DNA from: Ruminococcaceae bacterium KH2T8 | GTDB taxonomy: Bacteria > Bacillota > Clostridia > Saccharofermentanales > Saccharofermentanaceae | Reading direction: 5' to 3' | DNA length: 64,000 nucleotides | Assembly: GCA_900111435.1 (NCBI GenBank) | Contig: FOIY01000001.1 | Location: forward strand, 806,001 to 870,000 | Shown: positions 18,624 through 28,244 of the stretch, one piece after another | Layout: every line of letters starts with the position of its first letter | Numbering within the stretch: the first letter of the stretch is position 1 | The notes under the pieces: model-generated | What the model was told of the DNA's origin: nothing | Databases searched by the model: none | What the model saw: the letters and a program-made list of their open reading frames with translations, nothing else | Position numbers and translations under genes: made by a program

Positions 18624-19658
18624 TTAGCCAAGCTCTGCGAAGTACTTGATTGTTCTTACCATCTGAGATGTGTAAGAATTCTCGTTGTCGTACCAGGAAA
18701 CAACCTGTACAAGAGAGTTACCGTCGTCCATCTTGGAAACCATTGTCTGGTTAGCATCGAAGAGGGAACCGAATCTCATACCAACGATATCGGAAGAAAC
18801 GAGCTTCTCCTCTGTGTAACCGAAGGACTCAGTTACAGCAGCCTTCATAGCAGCGTTGATGCCCTCAACAGTAGCCTCACCCTTAACTACAGCGTGAAGG
18901 ATTGTTGTAGAACCTGTTGTTGTAGGAACTCTCTGAGCAGCACCGATGAGCTTACCGTTGAGCTCGGGGATTACAAGACCGATAGCCTTAGCAGCACCTG
19001 TGGAGTTAGGTACGATGTTAGCAGCACCGGCTCTTGCTCTCTGAAGGTCACCCTTTCTCTGAGGGCCGTCAAGGATCATCTGATCGCCTGTGTAAGCGTG
19101 AACTGTTGTCATGATACCGCTCTGGATTGCAGCGTAATCGTTAAGAGCCTTTGTCATAGGAGCAAGGCAGTTTGTTGTGCAGGAAGCAGCAGAGATGATC
19201 TTGTCTTCCTTTGTAAGTGTTGTGTGGTTAACGTTGTAAACGATTGTAGGAAGATCGTTACCAGCGGGAGCGGAGATAACTACCTTCTTAGCACCAGCGT
19301 TGATGTGAGCCTGTGCCTTATCCTTAGATGTGTAGAAACCTGTGCACTCAAGTACAACGTCTACACCAAGGTCACCCCAAGGAAGGTTGTTAGCGTCAGC
19401 TTCCTTGTAGATCTGAAGTGTCTTGCCGTCAACTGTGATTGTGTTAGCCTCGTCGTCAGAAGATACTGTGTGCTTATTCTCACCGAATACACCAGCGTAT
19501 CCACCCTGAGCTGTGTCATACTTAAGAAGGTGAGCGAGCATGGAAGGCTTTGTAAGATCGTTGATAGCAACTACCTCGTAACCCTCAGCGCCGAACATCT
19601 GTCTGAAAGCAAGACGACCGATACGACCGAAACCGTTAATCGCAACTTTAACTGCCAT
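18624..19658 (-). CDS. gapA: glyceraldehyde-3-phosphate dehydrogenase, type I
   Basis: A 344-residue glycolytic GAPDH oxidising glyceraldehyde-3-phosphate with NAD and phosphate. Seen: the NAD-binding start [16 protein letters not shown], the active-site [15 protein letters not shown] with catalytic Cys at 160, the phosphate-binding RRG region as [20 protein letters not shown], and the C-terminal [13 protein letters not shown]. Codon use and its own strong promoter suggest high expression. The leader contains two small hairpins (GTGCTTCAGCAC and ATCCCATTCGGGAT), the second ending just before a consensus TAGGAGG ribosome site. The gene is monocistronic. Confidence 0.98.
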   Translation of the reverse strand: MAVKVAINGFGRIGRLAFRQMFGAEGYEVVAINDLTKPSMLAHLLKYDTAQGGYAGVFGENKHTVSSDDEANTITVDGKTLQIYKEADANNLPWGDLGVDVVLECTGFYTSKDKAQAHINAGAKKVVISAPAGNDLPTIVYNVNHTTLTKEDKIISAASCTTNCLAPMTKALNDYAAIQSGIMTTVHAYTGDQMILDGPQRKGDLQRARAGAANIVPNSTGAAKAIGLVIPELNGKLIGAAQRVPTTTGSTTILHAVVKGEATVEGINAAMKAAVTESFGYTEEKLVSSDIVGMRFGSLFDANQTMVSKMDDGNSLVQVVSWYDNENSYTSQMVRTIKYFAELG

Positions 19659-19724
19659 ATTGAATTCCTCCTAAAATATCCCGAATGGGATTTAATTATC
19701 TTTTTGTGCTGAAGCACCGTTAAA

Positions 19725-19753
19725 ATATTACAACAGAATTACATGCTTTACAA
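19725..19753 (-). promoter_or_regulatory. promoter of gapA
   Basis: On the minus strand TTGTAA (19748-19753) is followed after 17 bases by TAATAT (19725-19730), about 67 bases upstream of the GAPDH start codon. Confidence 0.7.
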
Positions 19754-19835
19754 CAAAACAAACGGCAAAATTCGACCCTAAAAGGGTCATTTGACCAAGT
19801 TCTTTCGAATTTGCCTCGAAATGATTTTCGCAATG

Positions 19836-20483
19836 TCAAAGAGTTGCTACAACTCTCTTTATGCCTATGCCCTGATCGGCAAACTTCTGCTCGAATTCCG
19901 TTCTTACGTTATCCTTATCCCACTCGGAGTTATGAAGGTCACGCGTCTGCTCGGAGAGCTTAAAGCCGCAGAATTCGAATTCCTCTAGGGAGAAATCGTA
20001 AAGCTCATCGTTATCCGTCTTGAAGCGGATCTGTCCGTGTTCCTTAAGAAGGATCTTGTACTGTTCAAGGAAAGCTCTGTAAGTGAGTCTTCTCTTGGGC
20101 TTATTTCTTCTTGACCACGGATCACAGAAATTGATGTAGATCCTGTCGATCTCATCTTCGGCAAAATAGTTATCGAGGAGCTGAGCATCCGCATTTAAGA
20201 AGAAAAGGTTCGGGATGTTCATCGCATGAGCCTTCTCTATAGCAGCCAGGATGACTGAAGAATCTCTTTCGAGAGCTATATAGAGGACATCCGGGTTCGC
20301 AAGAGCAGTCTCCGTGCAGAACTTACCCTTTCCGCATCCGAGTTCCAGGAACACCTGACAGTCTTCGGGGAATCCGCATGCCTGTCTCCAGTTGCCTTTA
20401 TTAAGAACGGGCGCGTCGAACCATCTCTCGTGGCATACTTCCATCCTCTCGGGTATATGTCTCTTCTTTCTTCCTCGTGCCAT
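19836..20483 (-). CDS. trmB: tRNA (guanine-N7-)-methyltransferase
   Basis: A 215-residue SAM-dependent enzyme methylating G46 of tRNA. Seen: the basic N-terminal RGRKKRHIPERM, the SAM-binding motif FLELGCGKGKF near residue 47, IALERDSSVI, and the family hallmark INFCDPWSRRNKPKRRLTY, then FKTDNDELYDFSLE. Length is typical. It begins three bases after the metH stop codon, so the two are almost certainly one operon: methionine synthesis followed by a consumer of S-adenosylmethionine. Confidence 0.95.
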   Translation of the reverse strand: MARGRKKRHIPERMEVCHERWFDAPVLNKGNWRQACGFPEDCQVFLELGCGKGKFCTETALANPDVLYIALERDSSVILAAIEKAHAMNIPNLFFLNADAQLLDNYFAEDEIDRIYINFCDPWSRRNKPKRRLTYRAFLEQYKILLKEHGQIRFKTDNDELYDFSLEEFEFCGFKLSEQTRDLHNSEWDKDNVRTEFEQKFADQGIGIKRVVATL

Positions 20484-20486
20484 TAC

Positions 20487-22922
20487 TTATTTCCTCGCGT
20501 TTCTTTCTTCTTGTATCTTCTCGCAGATCCTTACGGATTCCATAGCGTCCTTAGAATAATAATCTCCTCCGATATTATCGGTGACCTCCTGCGTAAGGAC
20601 CGCGCCGCCGCACATTACGGGAACATCCGAGCCCATCTCGCGGATTGCCTTTATAGTCTTCTCCATAAATACGACCGTAGTCGTCATGAGAGCAGAAAGA
20701 CCTACGGCGATGGGATCGTACTTTCGTACAGCTTCACAGATGACCTCTGCCTTTACATCCTTACCGAGATCTATGACCTCGAAGCCATAGCTCTGGAGCA
20801 CCACCTTTACGATATTCTTTCCGATGTCGTGAACATCCGCCTCAACGGTCGCTATTACTACGGGGCCCTTCTTCTCGCCCGTCGATGCGCTGTCGAGCCT
20901 TGACTTGATCTCGTCAAATACGAGCTTAGCCGTCTCCGCGGATACCATGAGCTGGGGAAGGAATATCTTTCCCTTATCGTAATCCTTACCTACTTTATCA
21001 AGAGCCGGGATCAGGTGGTCTGATACGATCTCCAACGGAGCAACGTCCGTCATCTGCTTTACGGCTTCTGTGGCATTATGCTTCTGACCCTTTACTATTG
21101 CCTTAAAAAGGTCACTTCCTTCAAGGCCGTCGTCCTTGGGAGCACCTTCCTGAGACTGAGTCGCTGCAGCTGCTGTCGCGGCAGTCGGTGTAACGTCATT
21201 TACGTGGCGCATGATGTAGTCTTCGGCATTCTCGTCATGGGCATTTAAGACCTCGAAAGCATCTATTGCGCCCATGAGCTCGCGGTCCCTCGGGTTCATG
21301 ATAGGCATCTTAAGACCTGCGTACATGGCCATTACGAGGAACGTCCTGTTGATGAGCGGACGGTTCGGAAGACCGAATGAAACGTTCGAAAGTCCGAGCG
21401 CGGTTCCGCAGCCGAGCCTGTCGGTTACATATCCTACGCACTTGGCGGTCTCGATGACTTCCTTCTGCTGGGCACTTGCCGTAAGGACAAGGCTGTCGAT
21501 GATTATCCTGCTCTTGTGGATGCCGTACTTTGCGGCTTCGTTAACGATATTCTGTGCGATCTTGAATCTGTCTTCCGCCTTGGGAGGAATACCGTCCTCG
21601 TCGATACAAAGGCCCAATACGACACCGCCGTACTTTGCAACTGACGGGAATACCGCATCCATTACTTCCTTCTTACCGTTTACGGAGTTAATAAGAGGAA
21701 TGCCGTTATAAAGACGGCATGCCTTCTCGATGACCTTGGGATCCGAGCTGTCTATCTGCAAAGGTGCGTCGATGACTTCCTGGAGCATCATCATGAGCTC
21801 TGTCATCGTACCCGCTTCGTCGATACCCGGAACGCCGACATTGACGTCCAATACATTGGCGCCTTCCTCGATCTGGGCAACGCCATCGTCGACTATATCG
21901 TAGAGCCTGCCCTCGAGGAGAGCCTGCTTCATCTTCTTTTTACCCGTGGGGTTAAGTCTTTCGCCGCAGCGGATGACCCTGGGGCCGATCTCCACGCAGG
22001 TCGTAGTACCCGTGACCCTTGTCTTATATTCCTTCGGAGCATATGAGAATTCGTGTTTTTGCGACTCTTCGACACATGCTCTTATATGGTCGGGAGTCGT
22101 TCCGCAGCAACCTCCGAATCCCGCTATACCTTTATCAATGAGAACTCCTACGGAAGCCGAGAAATCGGCGGGAGTTACATCGTAATATGTCTGCCCGTCA
22201 CGAAACTTCGGAAGTCCGGCATTAGGCTGAACGAGCATGGGCTTTACGGCTACATCGAGCATCTCCTCGATTATCGGCATCAGTTCATCGGGGCCAAGCG
22301 AACAGTTGACCGCGATCATGTCCGCGCCGAGATTCTCCATCGTCGTGACTGCCTGCACGGGAGATGCACCCGTAAGCATCTTTCCGTTCTCCTGGAAAGT
22401 AACTGATGTGATGAGCGGCAGATCGGAATTCTCCTTTACGGCGAGCATGGCAGCCTTAACTTCGTAAAGATCGGTCATGGTCTCGACTATAAATCCGTCA
22501 ACAAGACCCGTACCGACGGCTATCCTTACCTGCTCTGCAAAAACATCGTATGCTTCTTCGAAATCAAGATCTCCCAAAGGCTTTAAGAGCTTGCCCGTAG
22601 GGGCCATGTCATAACAGATATATGCGTCCTTGTTGACTTCAGCTCTTGCCTTGGCGGCATTGCGGCACGCGGCTTCGATCATCTCCTTCAGGGACGGTCC
22701 GTCTTCTCTGACGTGATATCTGTCCGCGCCGAAAGTATTCGTCGTCAGGCACATCGCGCCTGCCTTCAGGTAATCCTTATGTATAGCAGTTACAAGATCC
22801 GGATCCTTAATATTTATCTCGGCACTGTTCTCGCCGGTCTTTACTCCCCTGGCCTGAAGCTGAGAGCCGAAACCGCCGTCAAAAACTATGAATTCTTTTC
22901 CGATTCTGTCCCTGATATTCAT
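20487..22922 (-). CDS. metH: B12-dependent methionine synthase lacking the reactivation domain
   Basis: An 811-residue enzyme transferring the methyl group of 5-methyl-tetrahydrofolate through cobalamin to homocysteine. Domains in order: homocysteine-binding barrel (1-300, zinc ligands in GGFGGCCGTTPDHI), pterin-binding barrel (about 315-580, GERLNPTGKKKMKQAL, DVNVGVPGIDE), cobalamin cap and B12-binding Rossmann domain (about 640-811) with the lower-ligand motif DVHDIGKN. E. coli MetH is about 1,227 residues; the C-terminal SAM-binding reactivation domain is missing here and is encoded separately at 23455-24033. A poly-Ala/Thr linker (PTAATAAAATQSQ) precedes the cap. GGAG precedes the ATG; no SAM or cobalamin riboswitch is evident in the 106-base divergent spacer. 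Confidence 0.96.
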   Translation of the reverse strand: MNIRDRIGKEFIVFDGGFGSQLQARGVKTGENSAEINIKDPDLVTAIHKDYLKAGAMCLTTNTFGADRYHVREDGPSLKEMIEAACRNAAKARAEVNKDAYICYDMAPTGKLLKPLGDLDFEEAYDVFAEQVRIAVGTGLVDGFIVETMTDLYEVKAAMLAVKENSDLPLITSVTFQENGKMLTGASPVQAVTTMENLGADMIAVNCSLGPDELMPIIEEMLDVAVKPMLVQPNAGLPKFRDGQTYYDVTPADFSASVGVLIDKGIAGFGGCCGTTPDHIRACVEESQKHEFSYAPKEYKTRVTGTTTCVEIGPRVIRCGERLNPTGKKKMKQALLEGRLYDIVDDGVAQIEEGANVLDVNVGVPGIDEAGTMTELMMMLQEVIDAPLQIDSSDPKVIEKACRLYNGIPLINSVNGKKEVMDAVFPSVAKYGGVVLGLCIDEDGIPPKAEDRFKIAQNIVNEAAKYGIHKSRIIIDSLVLTASAQQKEVIETAKCVGYVTDRLGCGTALGLSNVSFGLPNRPLINRTFLVMAMYAGLKMPIMNPRDRELMGAIDAFEVLNAHDENAEDYIMRHVNDVTPTAATAAAATQSQEGAPKDDGLEGSDLFKAIVKGQKHNATEAVKQMTDVAPLEIVSDHLIPALDKVGKDYDKGKIFLPQLMVSAETAKLVFDEIKSRLDSASTGEKKGPVVIATVEADVHDIGKNIVKVVLQSYGFEVIDLGKDVKAEVICEAVRKYDPIAVGLSALMTTTVVFMEKTIKAIREMGSDVPVMCGGAVLTQEVTDNIGGDYYSKDAMESVRICEKIQEERNARK

Positions 22923-23028
22923 CTGAAACTCCGCAATTACTATAAGACATATATTATAATGGTCGCATAAATAATAACAGACGCCGACTGGTTAGTGAAA
23001 TACTTTTGTCTTATGGGAGGATCGGGTC

Positions 23029-23445
23029 ATGGATAACGATATCGTATTGAATACAAAGGACCTTACAACAGAGCAGAAAGGCGATTTTGCCTGTTCCCTC
23101 AGAGGTCAGGGCTGCAATTGCTGCCAGGCCGTCATCATGGCCTTTAAGGACGAGCTTGGTATGTCCGAACAGGATATAAAGAGAACGGGAGCCGCTTTCG
23201 GGTGCGGTATGGCTACGATGGAAGCAACCTGCGGAGCACTCGTAGGCGCAGGCATCGCACTCGGACTTCTGAAGTATGAAGATAAGCCTATAAGAGGCAA
23301 CTCCAAACAGCTGATCACCGACTTTAAGGAAATGAGCAAAGCCACGTCCTGCAAGGATCTTAAGGGGATCGATACGGGCGTTATGCTCACTCCCTGTGAA
23401 GACTGCATGAAGAATGCCGTAAAGGCACTCGCCGCTCAGCTGTAA
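23029..23445 (+). CDS. C_GCAxxG_C_C family redox-type protein
   Basis: A 138-residue protein of the C_GCAxxG_C_C family (TIGR01909-type), recognisable from GCNCCQAVIMAF (family C_GCAxxG position), GCGMATMEATCGALVGAGIALGL, then SCKDL and the C-terminal TPCEDCMKNAV. Members are thought to be redox or metal-binding proteins because of the spaced cysteines, but no reaction is established. A GGGAGG site lies eight bases before the ATG. It is divergent from metH and convergent with the MetH reactivation gene (9 bases between stop codons), so it sits exactly between the two halves of the methionine synthase system. Confidence 0.85.
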   Translation: MDNDIVLNTKDLTTEQKGDFACSLRGQGCNCCQAVIMAFKDELGMSEQDIKRTGAAFGCGMATMEATCGALVGAGIALGLLKYEDKPIRGNSKQLITDFKEMSKATSCKDLKGIDTGVMLTPCEDCMKNAVKALAAQL

Positions 23446-23454
23446 GAACGGATA

Positions 23455-24033
23455 TCATTCCTTAAAACCGATAAGTCCCGTCATGGACTTCATGGGATGC
23501 ATGAAGTTGCTTTCGTCGAGCTCGATGCCGATCTTCTTGATCTCTGGCATCAGGTCAAAGATCTCCTTTTGCATCGTAAGAGGGACATCACCGTATCCGG
23601 GAGCAAATCTGAAAGTCTCTTCCTTAAGCCCGAGTCTCTTTTGGAAAGCATTCGTTTCTTCCTCGATAAGAGCATTGGACGCTGCATCTACCAGTACCAT
23701 CCGTGACTGATCCGTCTCACCGAGTCTTGCGATCCTGGCATCGGTAGCACTTCCCAAGGTGGATACCAGGATGCAGAGAACATCGCTGTCGCCCTTGGAG
23801 AACATCTTCTGAAGAGCTCCGTAAGAAACATCAAGAGGAGCATCGGCCGCGAACGACCCATCCTCCTCTTTGATAAGCTTTATAAATCTGTATACGAACT
23901 GCGGACGAGCATATCTCTTTGCTTCCCTGATAGCATCTTCGACCATCCTGATCTGGGCTTCATCAGGTTCCCCCTTAAAGCCGAGATATGCAAGAGTTCT
24001 CTTAAAGAGATGATCCCCGTTCTGGTCCGACAT
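23455..24033 (-). CDS. stand-alone methionine synthase reactivation (activation) domain protein
   Basis: A 192-residue protein matching the vitamin B12-dependent methionine synthase activation domain. The key motif is the SAM-binding RFAPGYGDVPLTMQKEIFDL near residue 147, followed by the characteristic C-terminal HPMKSMTGLIGF. An internal STLGSATDARIARL also fits the family. It would supply the reductive methylation that rescues cob(II)alamin MetH and thus complements the truncated metH at 20487. It is the last gene of a tight alaS-hinT-activation run (one base after the HIT gene stop). Separate activation proteins are known from Thermotoga and many Clostridia. Confidence 0.85.
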   Translation of the reverse strand: MSDQNGDHLFKRTLAYLGFKGEPDEAQIRMVEDAIREAKRYARPQFVYRFIKLIKEEDGSFAADAPLDVSYGALQKMFSKGDSDVLCILVSTLGSATDARIARLGETDQSRMVLVDAASNALIEEETNAFQKRLGLKEETFRFAPGYGDVPLTMQKEIFDLMPEIKKIGIELDESNFMHPMKSMTGLIGFKE

Positions 24034-24034
24034 G

Positions 24035-24376
24035 TCAGATCATCTTCTCGGTGAGCTTGATGCCGCCTATGACATGATAATGAACATGCATTACCGTCTG
24101 GCCGCCGTCAGCACCGCAGTTGTTGATCACACGGAATCCGCTTTCGAGGCCCTTGATCTTAGCTACTTCATCGATAGCCTTGATGACTTCACCCATATAC
24201 TTGGCGCCTTCCTCGGAAGCAGCCATATCACGGATATCGTCAAAATGCTTCTTGGGCACAACGAGCGTGTGCACGGGAGCTGCGGGCTTTATATCGTCAA
24301 AACAGTAAACGAATTCGTTCTCGTAAACCTTTGTTGAAGGGATCTTTCCTTCGATGATGTCACAAAATAAGCACAT
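24035..24376 (-). CDS. hinT: HIT family nucleotide hydrolase
   Basis: A 113-residue histidine triad protein of the HinT/PKCI type, which cleaves nucleoside phosphoramidates including aminoacyl-AMP. Seen: the N-terminal zinc-like CLFCDIIEGKIPS, the VVPKKHFDDI motif and the catalytic triad HVHYHVIGG near residue 97. It follows alaS by 15 bases. A HinT next to a tRNA synthetase makes sense because it can clear aminoacyl-adenylates; that link is inference from the family and position. Confidence 0.94.
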   Translation of the reverse strand: MCLFCDIIEGKIPSTKVYENEFVYCFDDIKPAAPVHTLVVPKKHFDDIRDMAASEEGAKYMGEVIKAIDEVAKIKGLESGFRVINNCGADGGQTVMHVHYHVIGGIKLTEKMI

Positions 24377-24391
24377 ATGTCTTTCCTCCGA

Positions 24392-27067
24392 TCAGAGCAT
24401 CTTCTCGAGCTCGGTCTTGACTGCTGTAAGAGCATCGTCGATACCTGCGGGATTCTTACCGCCGGCCTGAGCCATGTTGGGACGTCCGCCGCCGCCACCG
24501 CCAACGATGGGAGCTACTGCCTTGATAAGGTTACCCGCATGAGCACCTGCCTTGACTGCACTGTCGGTAGCCATCACTACGATGTTGACCTTACCGTCTA
24601 CAGTCGAAAGAAGGGCAACGACACCGTCACCGATCTTGTCCTTAAGGGAATCGCCGAGGTCTCTCAAGGATCCCATATCTACATTATCGAGCTTGGCGCT
24701 GAGGAGCTTAACACCCTTGACTTCTACTGTCTGGTTCGTAAGATCTCCGAGAGCTTCCTTAGCTGCAGCGGACTTCAGTGAATCGATCTCTGAGTTAGCT
24801 GCCTTGAGCTCTGCCTGGAGATGCTCGATCTTATTAAGGATCTCGGAAGGATTAGTCTTCAGGAGCTTAGCTGCTTCGTAAAGAGTATTCTCAAGATCGT
24901 TATAGTAAGCGATAACGCTGTCACCCGTAAGAGCCTCGATACGTCTTACGCCTGCTGCAACACCGGACTCGGAAAGGATCTTGATATTCCTGATCTGGGA
25001 TGTGTTGGATACGTGAGTACCACCGCAGAGCTCAACGGAGAATGCTTCCTTATAATCAGCCTCAGTATTACCGCTCTTGCCCTTACCCATGGATACGACA
25101 CGAACGGTTCCCTGATACTTCTCGCCGAAGAGTGCCATAGCACCTGTCTTAGCGGATTCTTCAAGGCTCATCTCCTCCGTTACTACATCAAGTGCAGCGG
25201 AGATCTCGCTGTTGACGATCTTCTCGACTTCAGCGATCTGATCGGCAGTCATAGCCTGATCGTGTGAGAAGTCAAATCTCAATCTGTCGGGTGTAACAAG
25301 TGAACCCTTCTGCTCAACGTGATCGCCGAGGACGACCTTCAATGCCTTCTGAAGAAGGTGTGTAGCGGAGTGATTCTTACATGTATCGAGTCTGTTAGCA
25401 GCATCAACTTTGATATCTGCCTCATCATTTGTCTTAACTGTTCCCTTCGAAACGTAACCGACGTGACCTACGCGGGAATTGGGAAGGTGGATAGTCTCCG
25501 TAACAGTGAACTCACCGTCCTTAGTAGCGATGATACCCTTATCGCCTACCTGACCGCCCATCGTTCCGTAGAAGGATGTAACGTCGGTAACGATCGTACC
25601 GTTCTCGCCTTCGGAGAGAGCATCCTTAAGTTCCTCATCACCTGCGATGGCAACGATCTTACCCTTGCAGGAAATATCCGTATATCCTGTGAATGTAGTC
25701 TTTATATCCGCGGAAAGAGAATCGAAGATCGCATCGGAATTTGAAAGCTTAGCGGAGAAGTTCTGATTATCTCTAGCCTTCTGCTTCTGCTCTTCCATTG
25801 CAGCCTTGAAGCCTTCCTCATCTACCGTAAGACCTTCCTCCTCGGCAAGCTCCACCGTAAGCTCGATGGGGAATCCGAATGTATCGTAGAGGTAGAAAGC
25901 CTTTCTGCCGTCGATCTTCTTATCGGAACCTTCAAGGATCTTCTTGAATTCCTTCATGCCGTTCTCGAGCGTGCTCTCGAATCTGTCGATCTCCTTGGTA
26001 AGCTCACCGAGGATGAAGTCCTGATTCTTTACAAGGAGAGGATAGCTCTCGGAATATACATCGATATAGATCGAAGCAACCTTGATGATGTTCTCCTTCT
26101 TAAGGCCCAGCGTTCTGGCATGTCTTACCGCACGGCGGATAAGTCTTCTGAGAACGTAACCTGCACCGGCATTGGAAGGAAGGAGCTTAGCGGGATCACC
26201 GATGAGCATTACGCTCGTTCTCGTGTGATCTGCAAGGATACGCATGGATCTTGTAAGCTTCTCGTCGGAATCGTACTTAACTCCCGAAGCCTGCTCGATA
26301 TAAGCGATAACGGGAGCGTGAAGGTCGATCTTATATACATCGTCAAGTCCGTTAAGGAAAGCGAGGATACGCTCGAGACCCCAACCCGTATCTACGTTCT
26401 TCTGGGAAAGAGGAGTAAGTGTTCCGTCCTGATGCTTTTCGTACTGCATGAATACGTCATTACCGATCTCGGTATACTTACCGCAGTGGCATCCGGGACC
26501 GCAGTCGGGACCGCAGGGAGGTACATCCTTTACATAGAACATCTCACTGTCGGGACCGCAGGGACCGTACTCGAGGCCCCACCAGTTATCCTCGGCGGGA
26601 AGGTAGAAGATATTCTCGGGCTTAAAGCCTGATTCGATACGGTACTTCGCGCCCTCTTCATCACGGGGAGCATTCTCGTCACCTGCAAATACCGTAGCAG
26701 CGAGATGATCGGCATCGAATCCGAAAAGCTCAGTCAGGAGCTCAAAGCTCCACTGGCATCTTTCTTTCTTAAAGTAGTCGCCCAAAGACCACGAACCCAT
26801 CATCTCGAAGAATGTTCCGTGGCTCTTGTCTCCTACTGAATCTATATCGTTGGTACGAACGCATCCCTGAACATTGGTAAGCCTTGTTCCCAAGGGGTGC
26901 TTCTGACCGAGAAGATAAGGCATCAGAGGCTGCATTCCCGCGACATTGAACATAACTCCCGTGGAACCGTCGGATACGAGCGATACCGCTCCTACATCCA
27001 CATGTCCTCTGTCTATATAGAATTGCTTCCAAGCATTTCTCAATTCATTCGAGGTAAACTGTCTCAT
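24392..27067 (-). CDS. alaS: alanyl-tRNA synthetase
   Basis: An 891-residue class II synthetase (family about 870-880). Seen: N-terminal catalytic domain starting MRQFTSNELRNAWKQFY, editing domain with HSATHLLQKAL (HxxxH) and ELCGGTHVSNT, and the C-Ala DHHA1-type tail ending in a glycine-rich GGGGGGRPNMAQAGG. A longer frame runs to 27103, but the ATG at 27067 fits the family start and has AAGGAG upstream. No T-box is present; instead an intrinsic terminator hairpin ends only 25 bases upstream of the start codon. Confidence 0.97.
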   Translation of the reverse strand: MRQFTSNELRNAWKQFYIDRGHVDVGAVSLVSDGSTGVMFNVAGMQPLMPYLLGQKHPLGTRLTNVQGCVRTNDIDSVGDKSHGTFFEMMGSWSLGDYFKKERCQWSFELLTELFGFDADHLAATVFAGDENAPRDEEGAKYRIESGFKPENIFYLPAEDNWWGLEYGPCGPDSEMFYVKDVPPCGPDCGPGCHCGKYTEIGNDVFMQYEKHQDGTLTPLSQKNVDTGWGLERILAFLNGLDDVYKIDLHAPVIAYIEQASGVKYDSDEKLTRSMRILADHTRTSVMLIGDPAKLLPSNAGAGYVLRRLIRRAVRHARTLGLKKENIIKVASIYIDVYSESYPLLVKNQDFILGELTKEIDRFESTLENGMKEFKKILEGSDKKIDGRKAFYLYDTFGFPIELTVELAEEEGLTVDEEGFKAAMEEQKQKARDNQNFSAKLSNSDAIFDSLSADIKTTFTGYTDISCKGKIVAIAGDEELKDALSEGENGTIVTDVTSFYGTMGGQVGDKGIIATKDGEFTVTETIHLPNSRVGHVGYVSKGTVKTNDEADIKVDAANRLDTCKNHSATHLLQKALKVVLGDHVEQKGSLVTPDRLRFDFSHDQAMTADQIAEVEKIVNSEISAALDVVTEEMSLEESAKTGAMALFGEKYQGTVRVVSMGKGKSGNTEADYKEAFSVELCGGTHVSNTSQIRNIKILSESGVAAGVRRIEALTGDSVIAYYNDLENTLYEAAKLLKTNPSEILNKIEHLQAELKAANSEIDSLKSAAAKEALGDLTNQTVEVKGVKLLSAKLDNVDMGSLRDLGDSLKDKIGDGVVALLSTVDGKVNIVVMATDSAVKAGAHAGNLIKAVAPIVGGGGGGRPNMAQAGGKNPAGIDDALTAVKTELEKML

Positions 27068-27091
27068 TTTCCTTTTCTCCTTCTTTATACA

Positions 27092-27126
27092 AAAACAAGA
27101 CACGCTTTCTTCCGCGTGTCTTGTAA
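27092..27126 (-). terminator. intrinsic terminator between WYL regulator and alaS
   Basis: A perfect 11-pair stem (ACAAGACACGC / GCGTGTCTTGT, 8-9 base loop) followed on the minus strand by TTTTTGT. It lies 47 bases past the WYL gene stop and 25 bases before the alaS ATG, so it either ends the regulator transcript or acts as a leader attenuator of alaS. Confidence 0.85.
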
Positions 27127-27172
27127 TTTTACATAATTTATATAAGAAAATCCATATTCACGGACTAAAAAA

Positions 27173-28222
27173 TCAGCCGTTGAGAGCCCTGTTCAGGTAT
27201 TCCCTGAACTTCTCCCTGATCTCCTCGTCGTCGATCTCCACCTTGAGCCCGTCAAATGTATAGAGCTTAAAGAGCTGTGTGAAGAGAGTCGGAACGGGAC
27301 CCGCATCGAAAGAGAACTCTATGATGCCCTTATCAGGCTGGTCTGCGCCGATCCTCTTGATCTTCACGTCATTGGCAAAAGCACCGTATGCACGAAGGAG
27401 CGTCTTCTCGTCATCGCACCTTAATGTGATCGTGATGAGCCTGCTCGTCTCCGAAGAAAAAGCATCGATCGAATTCTTGAGATACTTCTCGAGGATCTTA
27501 TCCTTGTCCGGCTCATCACCGTAATACGGAACCTTGTATCCGAGGATATAGGACTTCATCCTGTCTACTCTGTACCTTCTGATCGACTTTTCGAGGTCAT
27601 GGCATTTCTCGTAGACTTCATTATCAACGGCAATCAGATAGTAGTAGCCGTTCTCAAAGTCGAGAGCCAGCGCGGACACCGTCTTATCAGATACGGCACG
27701 AAGTCCTCCTGCGAAATTATAGCCGTACTTAAAGACCAGAGCCTGCTTCTTTTCGATCGAGAGCCTTACCGTATTAAGAAGGAATTTCGTCTTTGTCTTG
27801 ACCGTATTATCGTGCGGGATCAGGGCCTTATATCCCCCCTTGAAGTATGCGGGATATCTCTTCTCGATCTTCTCGCAAAGACCGGAATCCGTAAACGGAG
27901 TTGTCCTTATGGCATCGACGATGAGCCTTGCTTCGTCAAGGCTCAGTTCATAGCTTATCTCTCCTCTCGTATATTTCCTGCTGTTCAAGTAGATCCACTC
28001 TTCGCCGGGCTTTACGAGACCGACCTCAACTGCAAATTCATTGAGCCTCTTGATATCGGCGTAGATGGACTTTCGCTCGAACTCTACTCCCGTGACGTTC
28101 AGCAGATAGTTCTGAATATCGGGCAGCGACACCGAGCTGTTCTCATCGTAAGCATTGATGTTCTTCAGGAAATAATCGTAGAGAAGAAGCGTCTTGAGCT
28201 TGGATTTTTCGGTATTGGCCAT
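27173..28222 (-). CDS. WYL-domain helix-turn-helix transcriptional regulator
   Basis: A 349-residue YafY-like regulator. Residues 1-75 form the winged helix (SLPDIQNYLLNVTGVEFERK and SIYADIKRLNEFA), the middle (about 120-220) is the WYL ligand-sensing SH3-like fold (VFKYGYNFAGGLRAVSDKTV, FENGYYYLIAVD), and the C-terminal WCX extension ends EEIREKFREYLNRAL. WYL proteins sense nucleotides or nucleic-acid ligands and often regulate defence or stress genes; no such genes are adjacent here. The ATG at 28222 has GGAGG eight bases upstream; an extension to 28273 would run through the palindrome. It is divergent from the DUF1015 gene. Confidence 0.88.
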   Translation of the reverse strand: MANTEKSKLKTLLLYDYFLKNINAYDENSSVSLPDIQNYLLNVTGVEFERKSIYADIKRLNEFAVEVGLVKPGEEWIYLNSRKYTRGEISYELSLDEARLIVDAIRTTPFTDSGLCEKIEKRYPAYFKGGYKALIPHDNTVKTKTKFLLNTVRLSIEKKQALVFKYGYNFAGGLRAVSDKTVSALALDFENGYYYLIAVDNEVYEKCHDLEKSIRRYRVDRMKSYILGYKVPYYGDEPDKDKILEKYLKNSIDAFSSETSRLITITLRCDDEKTLLRAYGAFANDVKIKRIGADQPDKGIIEFSFDAGPVPTLFTQLFKLYTFDGLKVEIDDEEIREKFREYLNRALNG

Positions 28223-28244
28223 ATGTTCGTCCTCCGAAGATACA

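Noticed and set aside
22923-23028. SAM or cobalamin riboswitch upstream of metH.
   Set aside because: The spacer to the divergent gene is only 106 bases and contains neither the B12-box nor SAM aptamer signatures; only a TATAAT-like box and the GGAG site are visible.
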